Made by a program: the position numbers and the translations under genes. From positions 372,001 through 436,000 of the forward strand of contig NZ_JACCEM010000004.1 in assembly GCF_013416525.1 (NCBI RefSeq): a stretch of 64,000 bases of DNA, read 5' to 3'. The DNA comes from Parapusillimonas granuli. GTDB lineage: Bacteria; Pseudomonadota; Gammaproteobacteria; Burkholderiales; Burkholderiaceae_B. The notes beneath the pieces are model-generated. The model worked only from the letters and a program-made list of their open reading frames with translations. It was not told the origin of the DNA and ran no database searches. Shown piece by piece: positions 8,106 through 16,949 of the stretch (its first letter is position 1; every line of letters starts with the position of its first letter).

Positions 8106-9734
8106 TCAGAAGCCCACGGCCTGCCCATCGCGGCGGCTGTCGCTGGCCGCCACATAGCCCTGCTCGTTGTCGGTTTCCGACATGCGCCAGATGAACTGGC
8201 CCGCGCCGAAATCCATGTAGGGATCGTCCACCGAATGCAACTGGTGGCCCAGCGCGCGCAGGCCTTCGGCGACCGGCGCCGGGGTGGTGGATTCCAGGTC
8301 CAGGGTGAAATCGCGGTTGACCTTCCAGCGCGGCGCGCAGCATGCCGCTTGCGGCTGCTGGTCGTAGTCGATCATGCGGATCACCGTCTGCAGATGGCCT
8401 TGCGGCTGCATGTCGCCGCCCATGACGCCGAAGCTCATGACCGGGCTGCCCTGGCGCGTGAGGAAGCCGGGAATGATGGTGTGGAAAGGCCGTTTCCCGC
8501 CTTCGACGGCATTGGGCGAATCCGGATCCATCGAGAAGCCATAGCCCCTGTTCTGCAGGCTGATGCCCGTGCCGGGCACCACCACCCCCGACCCGAAGCC
8601 CATGTAATTGGACTGGATGAAGGACACCATCATGCCTTTTTCGTCGGCGGCGGTCAGGTATATGGTGCCGCCCGCATGGGGCCGGCCCGCCTGGAAGTGC
8701 GTGGCCCGGTCCAGGCGGATCAGCTTGGCGCGGCTGTCCAGGTAGTTGTCGTCCAGCATTTGCGCAGGGGTCACGCCCATGCTGCGCGGATCCGACACGT
8801 AGCGATACAGGTCGGCGAAAGCCAGCTTCATGGCTTCGATCTGGATGTGCTGCGATTCGACCGAGTCCACGGGCAGATTGCGCAGGTCGAAGCGCTCGGC
8901 GATGCCGAGCGCGATCAAGGCCGCGATGCCCTGCCCGTTGGGCGGGATTTCATGCAGGGTATAGCCGTGATAGTCGCGGGAAATGGGCTCGACCCATTCC
9001 GGCTTGTAGCCACGCAAGTCTTCGAGCGTCATGGCGGCGCCGCACTCCTTGCTGAACGCGGCGATTTTATCGGCCAGCACGCCTTCGTAGAAATCGCGGC
9101 CATGCGACTGCGCGATGCGGCGCAGGGTGTCGGCCGCATCCTTGAAGCGGAACTGTTCGCCGATGCGCGGGGCGCGCCCCTGCGGCATGAAGGCCTGCGC
9201 GTAGCCCGGCTGGTCTTTCAGTTCTTCCGCGGCGCGGCTCCATTTCCCGGCCACGATGGGCGGGACGACGTAACCGCGTTCCGCGATCTCGATGGCCGGC
9301 TCGAACAGGTCCTCGAAAGGCAGGGTGCCGAACTTGCCATGCAGCGCCGCCCAGCCGGCGACGACCCCCGGCACGGTGACCGTGTCCCAGCCGCGCATGG
9401 GCCGCTGCGCCAGGCCGTCAGGACCGACACCGTACTTGCGCTTGAAATATTCCACGTTCCAGGCCGCGGGCGCGACGCCCGAGGAATTGAGGCCGTGCAG
9501 CTTCTTGCCGTCCCACAATATGGCGAAACAATCGCCGCCTATGCCGCAGGACACCGGCTCGACCAGCGTGATCGTGGCCGCCGCCGCGATGACGGCATCG
9601 ACCGCATTGCCGCCGCGCAGCAGCATGCGCAGCCCCGCCTGCGCGGCCAGGGGATGGGAAGTGGACACCACGTTGCGGGCGAACAGCGGCACGCGCGGGG
9701 TGGGATAGGGGTTGGACCAGTTGAATTCTTTCAT
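8106..9734 (-). CDS. gamma-glutamyltransferase family protein
   Basis: The 542-residue protein is a full-length Ntn-hydrolase of the Ggt family. The large-subunit part shows 'RGGNAVDAVIAAAATITLVEP' and 'GIGGDCFAILWDG'; the small-subunit part starts at the processing Thr in 'HAGGTIYLTAADEKG' near residue 360. No signal peptide is visible, unlike the periplasmic E. coli Ggt, so this is the cytoplasmic YwrD-like branch, which may hydrolyse gamma-glutamyl compounds or acyl-amide substrates. The usual 'T-T-H' after the Gly pair is 'T-I-Y' here. The ATG at 9734 begins the conserved region; a TTG at 9758 is in frame. Confidence 0.9.
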   Translation of the reverse strand: MKEFNWSNPYPTPRVPLFARNVVSTSHPLAAQAGLRMLLRGGNAVDAVIAAAATITLVEPVSCGIGGDCFAILWDGKKLHGLNSSGVAPAAWNVEYFKRKYGVGPDGLAQRPMRGWDTVTVPGVVAGWAALHGKFGTLPFEDLFEPAIEIAERGYVVPPIVAGKWSRAAEELKDQPGYAQAFMPQGRAPRIGEQFRFKDAADTLRRIAQSHGRDFYEGVLADKIAAFSKECGAAMTLEDLRGYKPEWVEPISRDYHGYTLHEIPPNGQGIAALIALGIAERFDLRNLPVDSVESQHIQIEAMKLAFADLYRYVSDPRSMGVTPAQMLDDNYLDSRAKLIRLDRATHFQAGRPHAGGTIYLTAADEKGMMVSFIQSNYMGFGSGVVVPGTGISLQNRGYGFSMDPDSPNAVEGGKRPFHTIIPGFLTRQGSPVMSFGVMGGDMQPQGHLQTVIRMIDYDQQPQAACCAPRWKVNRDFTLDLESTTPAPVAEGLRALGHQLHSVDDPYMDFGAGQFIWRMSETDNEQGYVAASDSRRDGQAVGF

Positions 9735-9795
9735 GACAAAAAATACGGCGGGGTTCAAAGCATCTAAACTACTATCAAATGCCGTTTAGGGCAAT

Positions 9796-11043
9796 TCAGG
9801 TACCGTATGGCATGTCGGCCGCGTCCCGGGCGGCACGCCGGCGAGCCTGCCGATGCAGCACCGACGCCGCGCTTTCGCCGATCAAGTCCTGGTAGACGGA
9901 GGCTGCGGTCGCGCCTTCGGTGTTGATCATCAATACGCTGGACCGCTCTTCCAGTCCGAGCTGCCCGGCCAGCGCCGCGTCCCGGCGCAATGCCCGCATG
10001 GCGGCAAGCCCGACCACCCCCGACTCCCCGGCGACGATGGGCATGTCGCGCTCGCTGCCTTGGGCCAGCACGCGCATGGCCTCGATGGCCTCGCCGTCTT
10101 CGACCGTCATGAAATGGTCGACGGCAGGCGCCAGGAACTTCCAGGCCAGCGGCGAAGCCTCGCCGCAAGCCAGGCCCGCCATCACCGAATCGACCGTGCC
10201 GGTGGCTTTGGCGGGCCGCCCATGGATCGCGCTTTGCAGCAGGCAGTCCGCCTGCACCGGCTCGACCACGATGAAACGCGGCCGATGCCGGCCCTGGTAT
10301 TCCCACAGATAACTGGCAACCCCGGCCGCGATGCCGCCCACCCCGCCCTGCAAGAAGACATGCGTGTAGGGGCCCGCCTGCCCGGGAGACACGCCGGCCT
10401 GGGCCACGATTTCCGCCGCGATGGTTGCATAGCCCTGCATCACGTCCAGCGGAATCTCTTCATAGTCCTCATAAGACGTATCGGATATGACCTGCCAGCC
10501 ATTGGCCGCGGCCAGGCGGGCCGCTTCCGCAACCGACTCGTCATAATTGCCCTCGATGCGCACGATTTGCGCGCCGTACCTGGATATCGCCTCTTCCCGC
10601 TCCAGGCTCACCTTGGCATGCAGCACGATCACGCAGCGGCAACCCGCATCGCGCGCCGCGGCGGCCAAAGCGCGGCCATGATTGCCGTCCGTGGCGCTGA
10701 TCACCGTATAGCCTTGAAGCTGGTCCGCATAACGCCCCGCGAACACGGCAGCGGGGTCCAGCCCGGGCAGCTGCCGCAAAATCCAGCGCAACAGCGCGAC
10801 CGGCGCGCCCAGCGCCTTGAAGCTGCCCAGAGGCGAGCGCTGCGACTCGTCCTTCACGCTGAACCGGGCCACCCCCAGGCCGGCGGCGACATCGGGCAGC
10901 TCATACAAAGGCGTCGGCGCCGGTGCGATTTCCTTCCATTGATAAAGCCACCGGCGGCTTTCCTCGGCACGTTCGACATTCATGAGAGATTGCAGCTCCG
11001 CAGGGTAAGTCCCACGCAACGCGTGCTTATTGGTAATCAACAT
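9796..11043 (-). CDS. dpaL: diaminopropionate ammonia-lyase
   Basis: The 415-residue PLP enzyme of the tryptophan-synthase-beta fold has 'SPLGSFKALGAPVALL' with the Schiff-base Lys, the phosphate-binding 'SATDGNHGRALAAAARDAG', and 'HVFLQGGVGGIAAGVASYL'. These match DpaL/YgeX, which converts 2,3-diaminopropionate to pyruvate and ammonia. The ATG at 11043, with AGAGG upstream, begins the conserved sequence. It is transcribed divergently from an Lrp-type regulator that probably controls it, and lies upstream of the Ggt-family gene, consistent with use of amino acids as nitrogen sources. Confidence 0.92.
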   Translation of the reverse strand: MLITNKHALRGTYPAELQSLMNVERAEESRRWLYQWKEIAPAPTPLYELPDVAAGLGVARFSVKDESQRSPLGSFKALGAPVALLRWILRQLPGLDPAAVFAGRYADQLQGYTVISATDGNHGRALAAAARDAGCRCVIVLHAKVSLEREEAISRYGAQIVRIEGNYDESVAEAARLAAANGWQVISDTSYEDYEEIPLDVMQGYATIAAEIVAQAGVSPGQAGPYTHVFLQGGVGGIAAGVASYLWEYQGRHRPRFIVVEPVQADCLLQSAIHGRPAKATGTVDSVMAGLACGEASPLAWKFLAPAVDHFMTVEDGEAIEAMRVLAQGSERDMPIVAGESGVVGLAAMRALRRDAALAGQLGLEERSSVLMINTEGATAASVYQDLIGESAASVLHRQARRRAARDAADMPYGT

Positions 11044-11326
11044 AAGAGCCTCTGGAGAAGAGTTGCATGACAGAAAGAAGGGATCGAACCGCCCTGAGCG
11101 GCCGCCGTAGGCGCCGCCGGCGCCCGCGGCCGCCTGCCTGCGGCACACATGGCGGCTGTTCAGGTGCGGCAGGCAGGCATTCGAGCGAAACCGCCGCAGG
11201 CCCGCCCGGTTCGGAAACGAGCCAATGATGGAATAATATTCGCCACCAACCGGCAAGTTTTCTTAAAATATCGCCATAGAGCTGTATTTTTTATGAGTTT
11301 CTGGCCGTGCATGGCATGGAATACGA
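11044..11326. promoter_or_regulatory. divergent control region between dpaL and the lrp-type gene
   Basis: This 283-bp gap separates two divergent genes and must hold both promoters. The half near the regulator is AT-rich, including 'TTTTCTTAAAATATCGCC' at about 11258-11275, and suits Lrp binding. I found no clear consensus promoter or symmetric Lrp box. Confidence 0.4.
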
Positions 11327-11806
11327 ATGACGATAAAACTCGATGCCTACGACCGCATACTGCTCGCCGCCATACAGCAAGACGCCCGTACCGCGCAGAG
11401 CGAACTCGGGGAACGCGCCAACCTGTCCACCGCGGCGGTGAACCGCCGCCTGAAACTGCTTGCCGGCGCCGGCGTCATAGAACGCTACACCGCACGCCTC
11501 AACCCCAAGGCGCTGGGCTATCCCCTGACCATCATCGTCGAAGTCGCAGTAGAGAATGAACGCGCGGATCTCCTGCAGGAAATGCAACGCAGCTTCAAAG
11601 CCTGCCCGCAAGTCCAGCAGTGCTATTACGTAGCCGGCGAGTGCGACTTCGTGCTGGTCTTCCTGGTGCGCGACATGGAACAGTACGTAGCGCTGACGCA
11701 CACCCTGTTCCACGACAATGACAACGTCAAGGCGTTCAAGACCCTGGTGGCAATGGACCGTGTCAAGTACGGGATGGACGTGCCGGTGGATGGGCCGCCA
11801 GGGTGA
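11327..11806 (+). CDS. Lrp/AsnC family transcriptional regulator
   Basis: The 159-residue protein has the standard two parts: an N-terminal helix-turn-helix ('LDAYDRILLAAIQQDARTAQ', 'NLSTAAVNRRLKLLAGAGVI') and a C-terminal ligand-binding RAM domain ('VQQCYYVAGECDFVLVFLV'). Such proteins sense amino acids and often regulate the divergent neighbour, here dpaL. It is the last gene before the CRISPR array and probably the left edge of conserved chromosomal DNA. Confidence 0.93.
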   Translation: MTIKLDAYDRILLAAIQQDARTAQSELGERANLSTAAVNRRLKLLAGAGVIERYTARLNPKALGYPLTIIVEVAVENERADLLQEMQRSFKACPQVQQCYYVAGECDFVLVFLVRDMEQYVALTHTLFHDNDNVKAFKTLVAMDRVKYGMDVPVDGPPG

Positions 11807-11945
11807 GTTAATAATTCTCTCGGCCGGCTGGCGTGCGGGAGAAACGTGATGGAAGTTGCCAGTTACGGGTTTGCGCGAGGTGTTTCCGTCCGTATGGCCC
11901 GAGGGTATGCCGAGCAGGTAATAGAGTCACAGCACGCGGAGCGAA

Positions 11946-13447
11946 GTTTCAATCTACACGTCTGCGAAGGGCGTGACTTTCGAGCGGGTCGAGCTTGTTT
12001 TCGACACCAAGGTTTCAATCCACACGCCCGCGAAGGGCGTGACCACCAGATTGACGTACAGAGGCAGGCCCACATAGAGTTTCAATCCACACGCCCGCGA
12101 AGGGCGTGACTACCGTTTTACCGCCTCTGCCGGGGCGCGTACGGACGTTTCAATCCACACGCCCGCGAAGGGCGTGACTAACCGGCTCCAGGCAGAGATG
12201 AACCGCACGGGCGTTTCAATCCACACGCCCGCGAAGGGCGTGACGTCAGCCCGGGCGTGTTTACACGGCAGATCAGACGTTTCAATCCACACGCCCGCGA
12301 AGGGCGTAACACGTCCCTCAGATCGGCAGCAATCTGCATGGGATGTTTCAATCCACACGCCCGCGAAGGGCGTGACTTTATACAGTAAACCTGCCTTCCC
12401 GGGCAATACAAGTTTCAATCCACACGCCCGCGAAGGGCGTGACACGTGATGATCCTGGCCTTTCTCTTCGCCAGGGCGGTTTCAATCCACACGCCCGCGA
12501 AGGGCGTGACTCTGTAGCCATATCGAGAGATCGTGTGTCTAGAGGTTTCAATCCACACGCCCGCGAAGGGCGTGACATGTCCGGTACTGATACATACGCA
12601 GCCAAAATCGTGTTTCAATCCACACGCCCGCGAAGGGCGTGACTCGCCCTTGCGCAAGGGCCTAATTTCCGCTTCGGCGGTTTCAATCCACACGCCCGCG
12701 AAGGGCGTGACTCGGTTGATGATGTATGCAATGCGCATAAGTGAAGTTTCAATCCACACGCCCGCGAAGGGCGTGACCATCAACCGCTTGCTCGGCCGCA
12801 TCGGCGATCTGGTTTCAATCCACACGCCCGCGAAGGGCGTGACCCGGCCGCGTGGCCCCAATGGGGGAAGTGAGCCTGTTTCAATCCACACGCCCGCGAA
12901 GGGCGTGACATTTTTGAGACGTAGGTTCTGCCGGCATGTAACGGTTTCAATCCACACGCCCGCGAAGGGCGTGACGAGCGGGCGCAGCGTGTGCAGGCGA
13001 TCTTCGACCGTTTCAATCCACACGCCCGCGAAGGGCGTGACCCGTTGCGGCGGCATAAGGAGGTTGACATGCGCAAAGTTTCAATCCACACGCCCGCGAA
13101 GGGCGTGACGCCCGGTCTGGATATACGGCAGGTGGAAATAGAGACTGTTTCAATCCACACGCCCGCGAAGGGCGTGACTCGGGCAATTGCACGGATACCC
13201 CACTCGGGCGACGTGTTTCAATCCACACGCCCGCGAAGGGCGTGACACCTAGTAGGGCGGAGGCGATGCAGCAGTACAGCAGGTTTCAATCCACACGCCC
13301 GCGAAGGGCGTGACTCTTTGGTCGTTCTGGGTAACGGCCCACCGAATCCGTTTCAATCCACACGCCCGCGAAGGGCGTGACCGGGCGCGTCGTGGGCCTT
13401 GCGTTCAAGTCGGACGTTTCAATCCACACGCCCGCGAAGGGCGTGAC
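11946..13447 (-). CRISPR. type I-C CRISPR array, 23 repeats and 22 spacers
   Basis: The 32-bp repeats start, on the plus strand, at 11946, 12012, 12079, 12147, 12213, 12279, 12345, 12412, 12479, 12545, 12612, 12680, 12746, 12812, 12878, 12944, 13010, 13078, 13147, 13215, 13283, 13350 and 13416. Spacers are 34-37 bp. Read on the minus strand each repeat ends GTGGATTGAAAC, the usual I-C 3' end, and contains the stem CACGCCC/GGGCGTG with loop TTCGC. The repeat at 11946 has three changes and that at 12279 has one; the rest are identical. The degenerate repeat lies far from cas2, so the leader is on the cas2 side and transcription runs on the minus strand. Confidence 0.98.
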
Positions 13448-13633
13448 TGTGCCACGGTAACACAATGATTCCTTGAAGAAATTACTCACAAATCCGCGAA
13501 CCCGCCCTATGAGACGAGCCTTGATCACTACCAAGCACGCACTGCTCGATAAGAAACCAAATAAATCAATAGCTTATAGGTATCGCGAATCTATGGGGAA
13601 TTGGCGGGATGCTTCCGGTTCGCGGAGCCGTGC
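13448..13633 (-). promoter_or_regulatory. CRISPR leader region
   Basis: The 186 bp between the cas2 stop and the first conserved repeat are richer in A and T than the surroundings (for example 'AAATAAATCAATAGC' near 13559-13573). The position, next to identical repeats and opposite the degenerate end, fits a leader with the array promoter and the spacer integration site. No clear -35/-10 pair could be fixed. Confidence 0.65.
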
Positions 13634-13924
13634 TCAGAACACCAATGGGCCGGCTAAGTCCAGCACAGCCTTGGCGCCTACATGCTCGACACGGCTCTTC
13701 CAGTTCTTGCCCAGATAGTAGAACCGCAGGCTGTCCAGCTCCGGATCAATCAAGTCCAACAGACGCTGCTTGAGTATCACCCATTGCGCGGGTTCAACTT
13801 CGATCTCAAAAACTGAATATTGCGCACGCTGCCCATAATCGCGGCAGGCTTTGGCCACCCTGCGCAAGCGCCGATCGCCGCCTGCATCACGCGTGCTGAC
13901 ATCATAGCTGACCAATACCATCAT
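13634..13924 (-). CDS. cas2: CRISPR-associated endoribonuclease Cas2
   Basis: The 96-residue protein has the Cas2 ferredoxin-like fold signature: 'MVLVSYDVSTRDAGGDRRLRR' with the catalytic-site Asp, 'AQYSVFEIEV', and a C-terminal 'DSLRFYYLGKNW' strand. Cas2 bridges two Cas1 dimers in the spacer-integration complex. It is the last gene of the cas operon, 9 nt after cas1, and is followed by the leader and array. Confidence 0.96.
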   Translation of the reverse strand: MMVLVSYDVSTRDAGGDRRLRRVAKACRDYGQRAQYSVFEIEVEPAQWVILKQRLLDLIDPELDSLRFYYLGKNWKSRVEHVGAKAVLDLAGPLVF

Positions 13925-13933
13925 AGTCGCCGC

Positions 13934-14974
13934 TCACTTCCACAAGAAAGGCGGATAAGCTTCAAGATCGCCTCGTAAATGACGTGCCATCAGTTGTGCC
14001 TGAACCAACGGAAATAGGCCTACGGCAAGCTTTTCGTCCAGGAACGCATGGCGCATTTCCTCGCGCTTACGCTCTTGATAAGCCACCAGCACGGTTTTGC
14101 GCAACTCTTCTTTCAACAGCACGGCACCATTGTCGAGCTGAATAAAATCACGTGGCCCCAACTGCCGGCGATTGATCAGCGACAGCGCAAGACGGTCTGC
14201 TAGAAATGGTCGAAACTCCTCCAGCAAGTCCAGCGCTAAGCTGGGCCGCCCGGGTCGATCCCGATGCAAAAAGCCAACGGCGGGATCAAGCCCGACCGTT
14301 TCCAGTGCGGCACGGCAATCATGGGTCAGCAAGGTATAAAGGAAAGACAACAAGGCGTTCACAGCGTCCAGCGGCGGACGTCGGCTGCGTCCTTTGAAGC
14401 GCAACGCCGCATCCTTGACCCTGACGAGGTGATCGAAGACACCGAAGTATGTTTGCGCGGCATCACCTTCCAACCCGCGCAATACGTCCAGAGTTCGCTC
14501 CTGCAGCAGCCGGACCGAGATCCTGCGCAAGCGCTCATGCGCTTGCGTCAGCTCGCCATGAGCGGTGGCCGCCATGGCCTCACCATGATCCCTCAAGGCA
14601 CGCCCCAGCACTGCCCTCTGGTTATGAACTTTGCCCAGCAGCAGGTTGCGCACGATCAGAGCACACCGTTCCGGGTCGTCGGTACGGCGATACTGTTCGC
14701 GCCGCAACAAGACATTGCCTGATACGGGCCCTTCCACGCGCGCCAGGAACTTACCGTTGGAAGACAGAAAGCTCACGCAGATGCCTTGCTCCGTGCAAAA
14801 CCCCATCAAAGGCGGCGATACCATCACCCGACCCATGCAGACCAGGCTTTCCAGCATGTGCACCGGCAAACGGGCTTTCTCCGCTCCCTCCACTTCCATT
14901 ACCACATTGGCGCCGTCCTTCTTTAGCCAAGCGCCGTCCGTCGTCACGTACAAGGTGTTGAGTTGTCGCCGCAT
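13934..14974 (-). CDS. cas1: CRISPR-associated integrase Cas1, type I-C
   Basis: The 346-residue protein starts 'MRRQLNTLYVTTDGAWL', typical of I-C Cas1, and contains 'DAVNALLSFLYTLLTHDCRAAL', 'GFLHRDRPGRPSLALDLLEEFRP' and 'FIQLDNGAVLLKEELRK', which carry the Glu, His and Asp metal ligands. It integrates new spacers. An ATG seven codons upstream (14995) would overlap cas4 by 17 nt; the start used here gives the usual family length and begins at the first conserved strand. Confidence 0.96.
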   Translation of the reverse strand: MRRQLNTLYVTTDGAWLKKDGANVVMEVEGAEKARLPVHMLESLVCMGRVMVSPPLMGFCTEQGICVSFLSSNGKFLARVEGPVSGNVLLRREQYRRTDDPERCALIVRNLLLGKVHNQRAVLGRALRDHGEAMAATAHGELTQAHERLRRISVRLLQERTLDVLRGLEGDAAQTYFGVFDHLVRVKDAALRFKGRSRRPPLDAVNALLSFLYTLLTHDCRAALETVGLDPAVGFLHRDRPGRPSLALDLLEEFRPFLADRLALSLINRRQLGPRDFIQLDNGAVLLKEELRKTVLVAYQERKREEMRHAFLDEKLAVGLFPLVQAQLMARHLRGDLEAYPPFLWK

Positions 14975-14978
14975 TTTT

Positions 14979-15614
14979 TCAGGTTTCCTTTTCATCCCGC
15001 AGCTGTCGTACCAGCCAGGCCGTCACGGCGCCGGCACGCGTCAGCAGACGAGGCTGGCAAAGATCAAGCAGCGAGCAACTGTCGCAGCGCTTGGCATCAT
15101 ATGTCGCTAAAGGCGTGTGGGCCGAGATGAACATGTCGCGTGTTTGCTCAATGATTTGCCGCGTCAGTGAACGCAATGCTTCATCGAACATCACCACCTG
15201 CCGCCGACGTGGCATGCCGTAAAACAATGCCCCTTCTTCCACCGGCACCTTGAACATGTCTTCCAGGCACAACGCCTGAGCACATAGCTGCACCTCATCC
15301 GCCCGATGCGCTTTGGATCGTCCCCGTTTGTACTCTACCGGATATGGGCGTTCACCATGCCCTCCTGCGTGGAACTCCACTACGTCAGCCACGCCGCCTA
15401 TGCCTAAATCCATGCAGGAAATTGGCATGGCGGTAACCGTACGCACACCATGACGGCGCTCTATTGCAGGGATATCCGCCCGATCATGCAACAGGCGCCC
15501 TTCCGCGGTATGACGGTTTTCCGCCCATTGCTGCTCCAGATGGATGAGTGCGCACTGGCGTGGGCAATACAGCATGTGCTGCAGAGCGGAAATGGGGATG
15601 AGGTCGACATCCAT
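14979..15614 (-). CDS. cas4: CRISPR-associated exonuclease Cas4
   Basis: The 211-residue protein has all parts of an active Cas4: an N-terminal Cys in 'LQHMLYCPRQCALIHLEQQW', the RecB-type nuclease centre 'DVVEFHAGG' and 'YPVEYKRGRSK', and three C-terminal cysteines in 'KRCDSCSLLDLC' for an iron-sulfur cluster. In I-C systems Cas4 works with Cas1 and Cas2 to trim prespacers and select those with the right PAM. Confidence 0.96.
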   Translation of the reverse strand: MDVDLIPISALQHMLYCPRQCALIHLEQQWAENRHTAEGRLLHDRADIPAIERRHGVRTVTAMPISCMDLGIGGVADVVEFHAGGHGERPYPVEYKRGRSKAHRADEVQLCAQALCLEDMFKVPVEEGALFYGMPRRRQVVMFDEALRSLTRQIIEQTRDMFISAHTPLATYDAKRCDSCSLLDLCQPRLLTRAGAVTAWLVRQLRDEKET

Positions 15615-15632
15615 GGCATCCCCTTGCCGGCA

Positions 15633-16529
15633 TCAAAGCATTTGGTGCGCAGTCACGCCCTTTGGCAAGGCTTCGACGTTCACGCTGACACGGTAGTCCG
15701 CAAAGCTGCGCGCCGGGCCGTCGTCCTGCGCATTGATGCGTTCGACGGCGACAGTATCGAACAACACATGCGCAGGCGCATCACCCATTGCGCTCGCATG
15801 CTCGAACACGATCAATTTGCGCGCCGCCATTTCACCACGCGCCGCGGAACGGTCGTGTTCAAACATGTTGATAAGCGCGCGCCACAGCAGATCCAGATCA
15901 ACATCCGAAAAACCGGTGCGCTCCGCCAGCTTGGCGGATACAAAACCATGGGCGCGATACAAGCCGTAAGGCAGGATGTGCTTGCGGCCCATGGTACGGT
16001 TGTCGCCGCTCTGCGCTTCAGCTTCTTTCTCGGTCGTGACCGCCATGCGCGTGATGGACACTTCCAGCGGCAGCACGGGTTCCACGGAAGAGGCAAAACC
16101 CAGTTGCACCGGGCCGCGCACTTGGCCTGCATTGACACCCGTGGTCATTACCGCGCCAAAGGTTCGCACGTCAAAAAAGTTGCCGCACATCCAGGCTGTA
16201 ATTTCGCGCGCCTTGGCTTCGTCCTTGGGCAGCTTTTTATAGCCATCCTTCGCGTCGGGCGAAATATCGAGAGCCTTCCAGGCCTTTTCATGCTGCAGAT
16301 TGAGAACGGCCTTCTCCTGCATGTAGATGGCGTAGCCGGCTTCCCCTTCCTTGTCCAAGGTAACGAAGTTGCGGATCTTGCGTTTGAGCGCAACGTCGGT
16401 CACCAACCCATGGTTGGTTTCCGGATCCAGGCGCGGCAGATTGCCTGCATCGGGATCCCCATTGGGATTGCCGTTGGTGACGTCGAACAGATAAACGAAT
16501 TCGTAGCGGCGGGCGATGGCGGTCATCAA
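15633..16529 (-). CDS. cas7c: Cascade backbone protein Cas7c (Csd2)
   Basis: The 298-residue RAMP protein begins '[22 protein letters not shown]', the Csd2 signature, with 'LKRKIRNFV' and '[10 protein letters not shown]' further on. Several copies coat the crRNA spacer in the I-C complex. A second in-frame Met immediately follows the first, so the start is uncertain by one codon. It lies between cas4 and cas8c with a 15-nt gap to cas8c. Confidence 0.96.
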   Translation of the reverse strand: MMTAIARRYEFVYLFDVTNGNPNGDPDAGNLPRLDPETNHGLVTDVALKRKIRNFVTLDKEGEAGYAIYMQEKAVLNLQHEKAWKALDISPDAKDGYKKLPKDEAKAREITAWMCGNFFDVRTFGAVMTTGVNAGQVRGPVQLGFASSVEPVLPLEVSITRMAVTTEKEAEAQSGDNRTMGRKHILPYGLYRAHGFVSAKLAERTGFSDVDLDLLWRALINMFEHDRSAARGEMAARKLIVFEHASAMGDAPAHVLFDTVAVERINAQDDGPARSFADYRVSVNVEALPKGVTAHQML

Positions 16530-16544
16530 AGATCTCCTTGCATA

Positions 16545-16949
16545 TCAGTTATCGACGGACTCGTCCGGAGTTTCATCCACTCCATCATCACGGCTGGTGA
16601 AATAAGTCTGCGCCTGGTGGTAATAGCCGATAGCGAATCGACCCTGATCTTCGATCTTCAATGCGCGTGGAAACTGCGTGGGCAATTCGCCAACAATCTC
16701 CTGGATGTCCTTTTCCAGCATCACGGCCAGACCTTTCTTTTCCTTGCGCAACTTGCTCATGTGGTTCTGCGTGTTGCGCAACAGCACCGGAAAGATCGAT
16801 GCGGGCGTAGCCGAGGCCGCCCCGTAATAGCGATCACGAATCGTGGCATTGACTTGCCCGCCCAGCGCACAGCGCTGCACATACTCTTGCGCAGCGAACA
16901 GCCGGCCAAGCAGGTAACCGGGTTGAGTGGATTGCTTGTCGAGACTCAC
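16545..16949 (-). CDS. cas11c: small Cascade subunit Cas11c, made from an internal start inside cas8c
   Basis: Within cas8c and in the same frame, a GTG at 16949 (the Val of '[12 protein letters not shown]') is preceded by GAGGAG at 16956-16961 with a 6-nt gap. It would give a 134-residue protein equal to the C-terminal, mostly helical part of Cas8c. Published work on I-C and related systems shows that a separate small subunit is translated from such an internal site and is needed for interference. Site and spacing are visible here; production of the protein is inferred. Confidence 0.66.
   Translation of the reverse strand: MSLDKQSTQPGYLLGRLFAAQEYVQRCALGGQVNATIRDRYYGAASATPASIFPVLLRNTQNHMSKLRKEKKGLAVMLEKDIQEIVGELPTQFPRALKIEDQGRFAIGYYHQAQTYFTSRDDGVDETPDESVDN

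Noticed and set aside
12110-13108. Long open frames on both strands with the repeated peptides 'VSIHTPAKGVT' and 'RPSRACGLK'
   Set aside because: They are translations of the 32-bp CRISPR repeats read through the spacers; there is no ribosome-binding site and no protein family.
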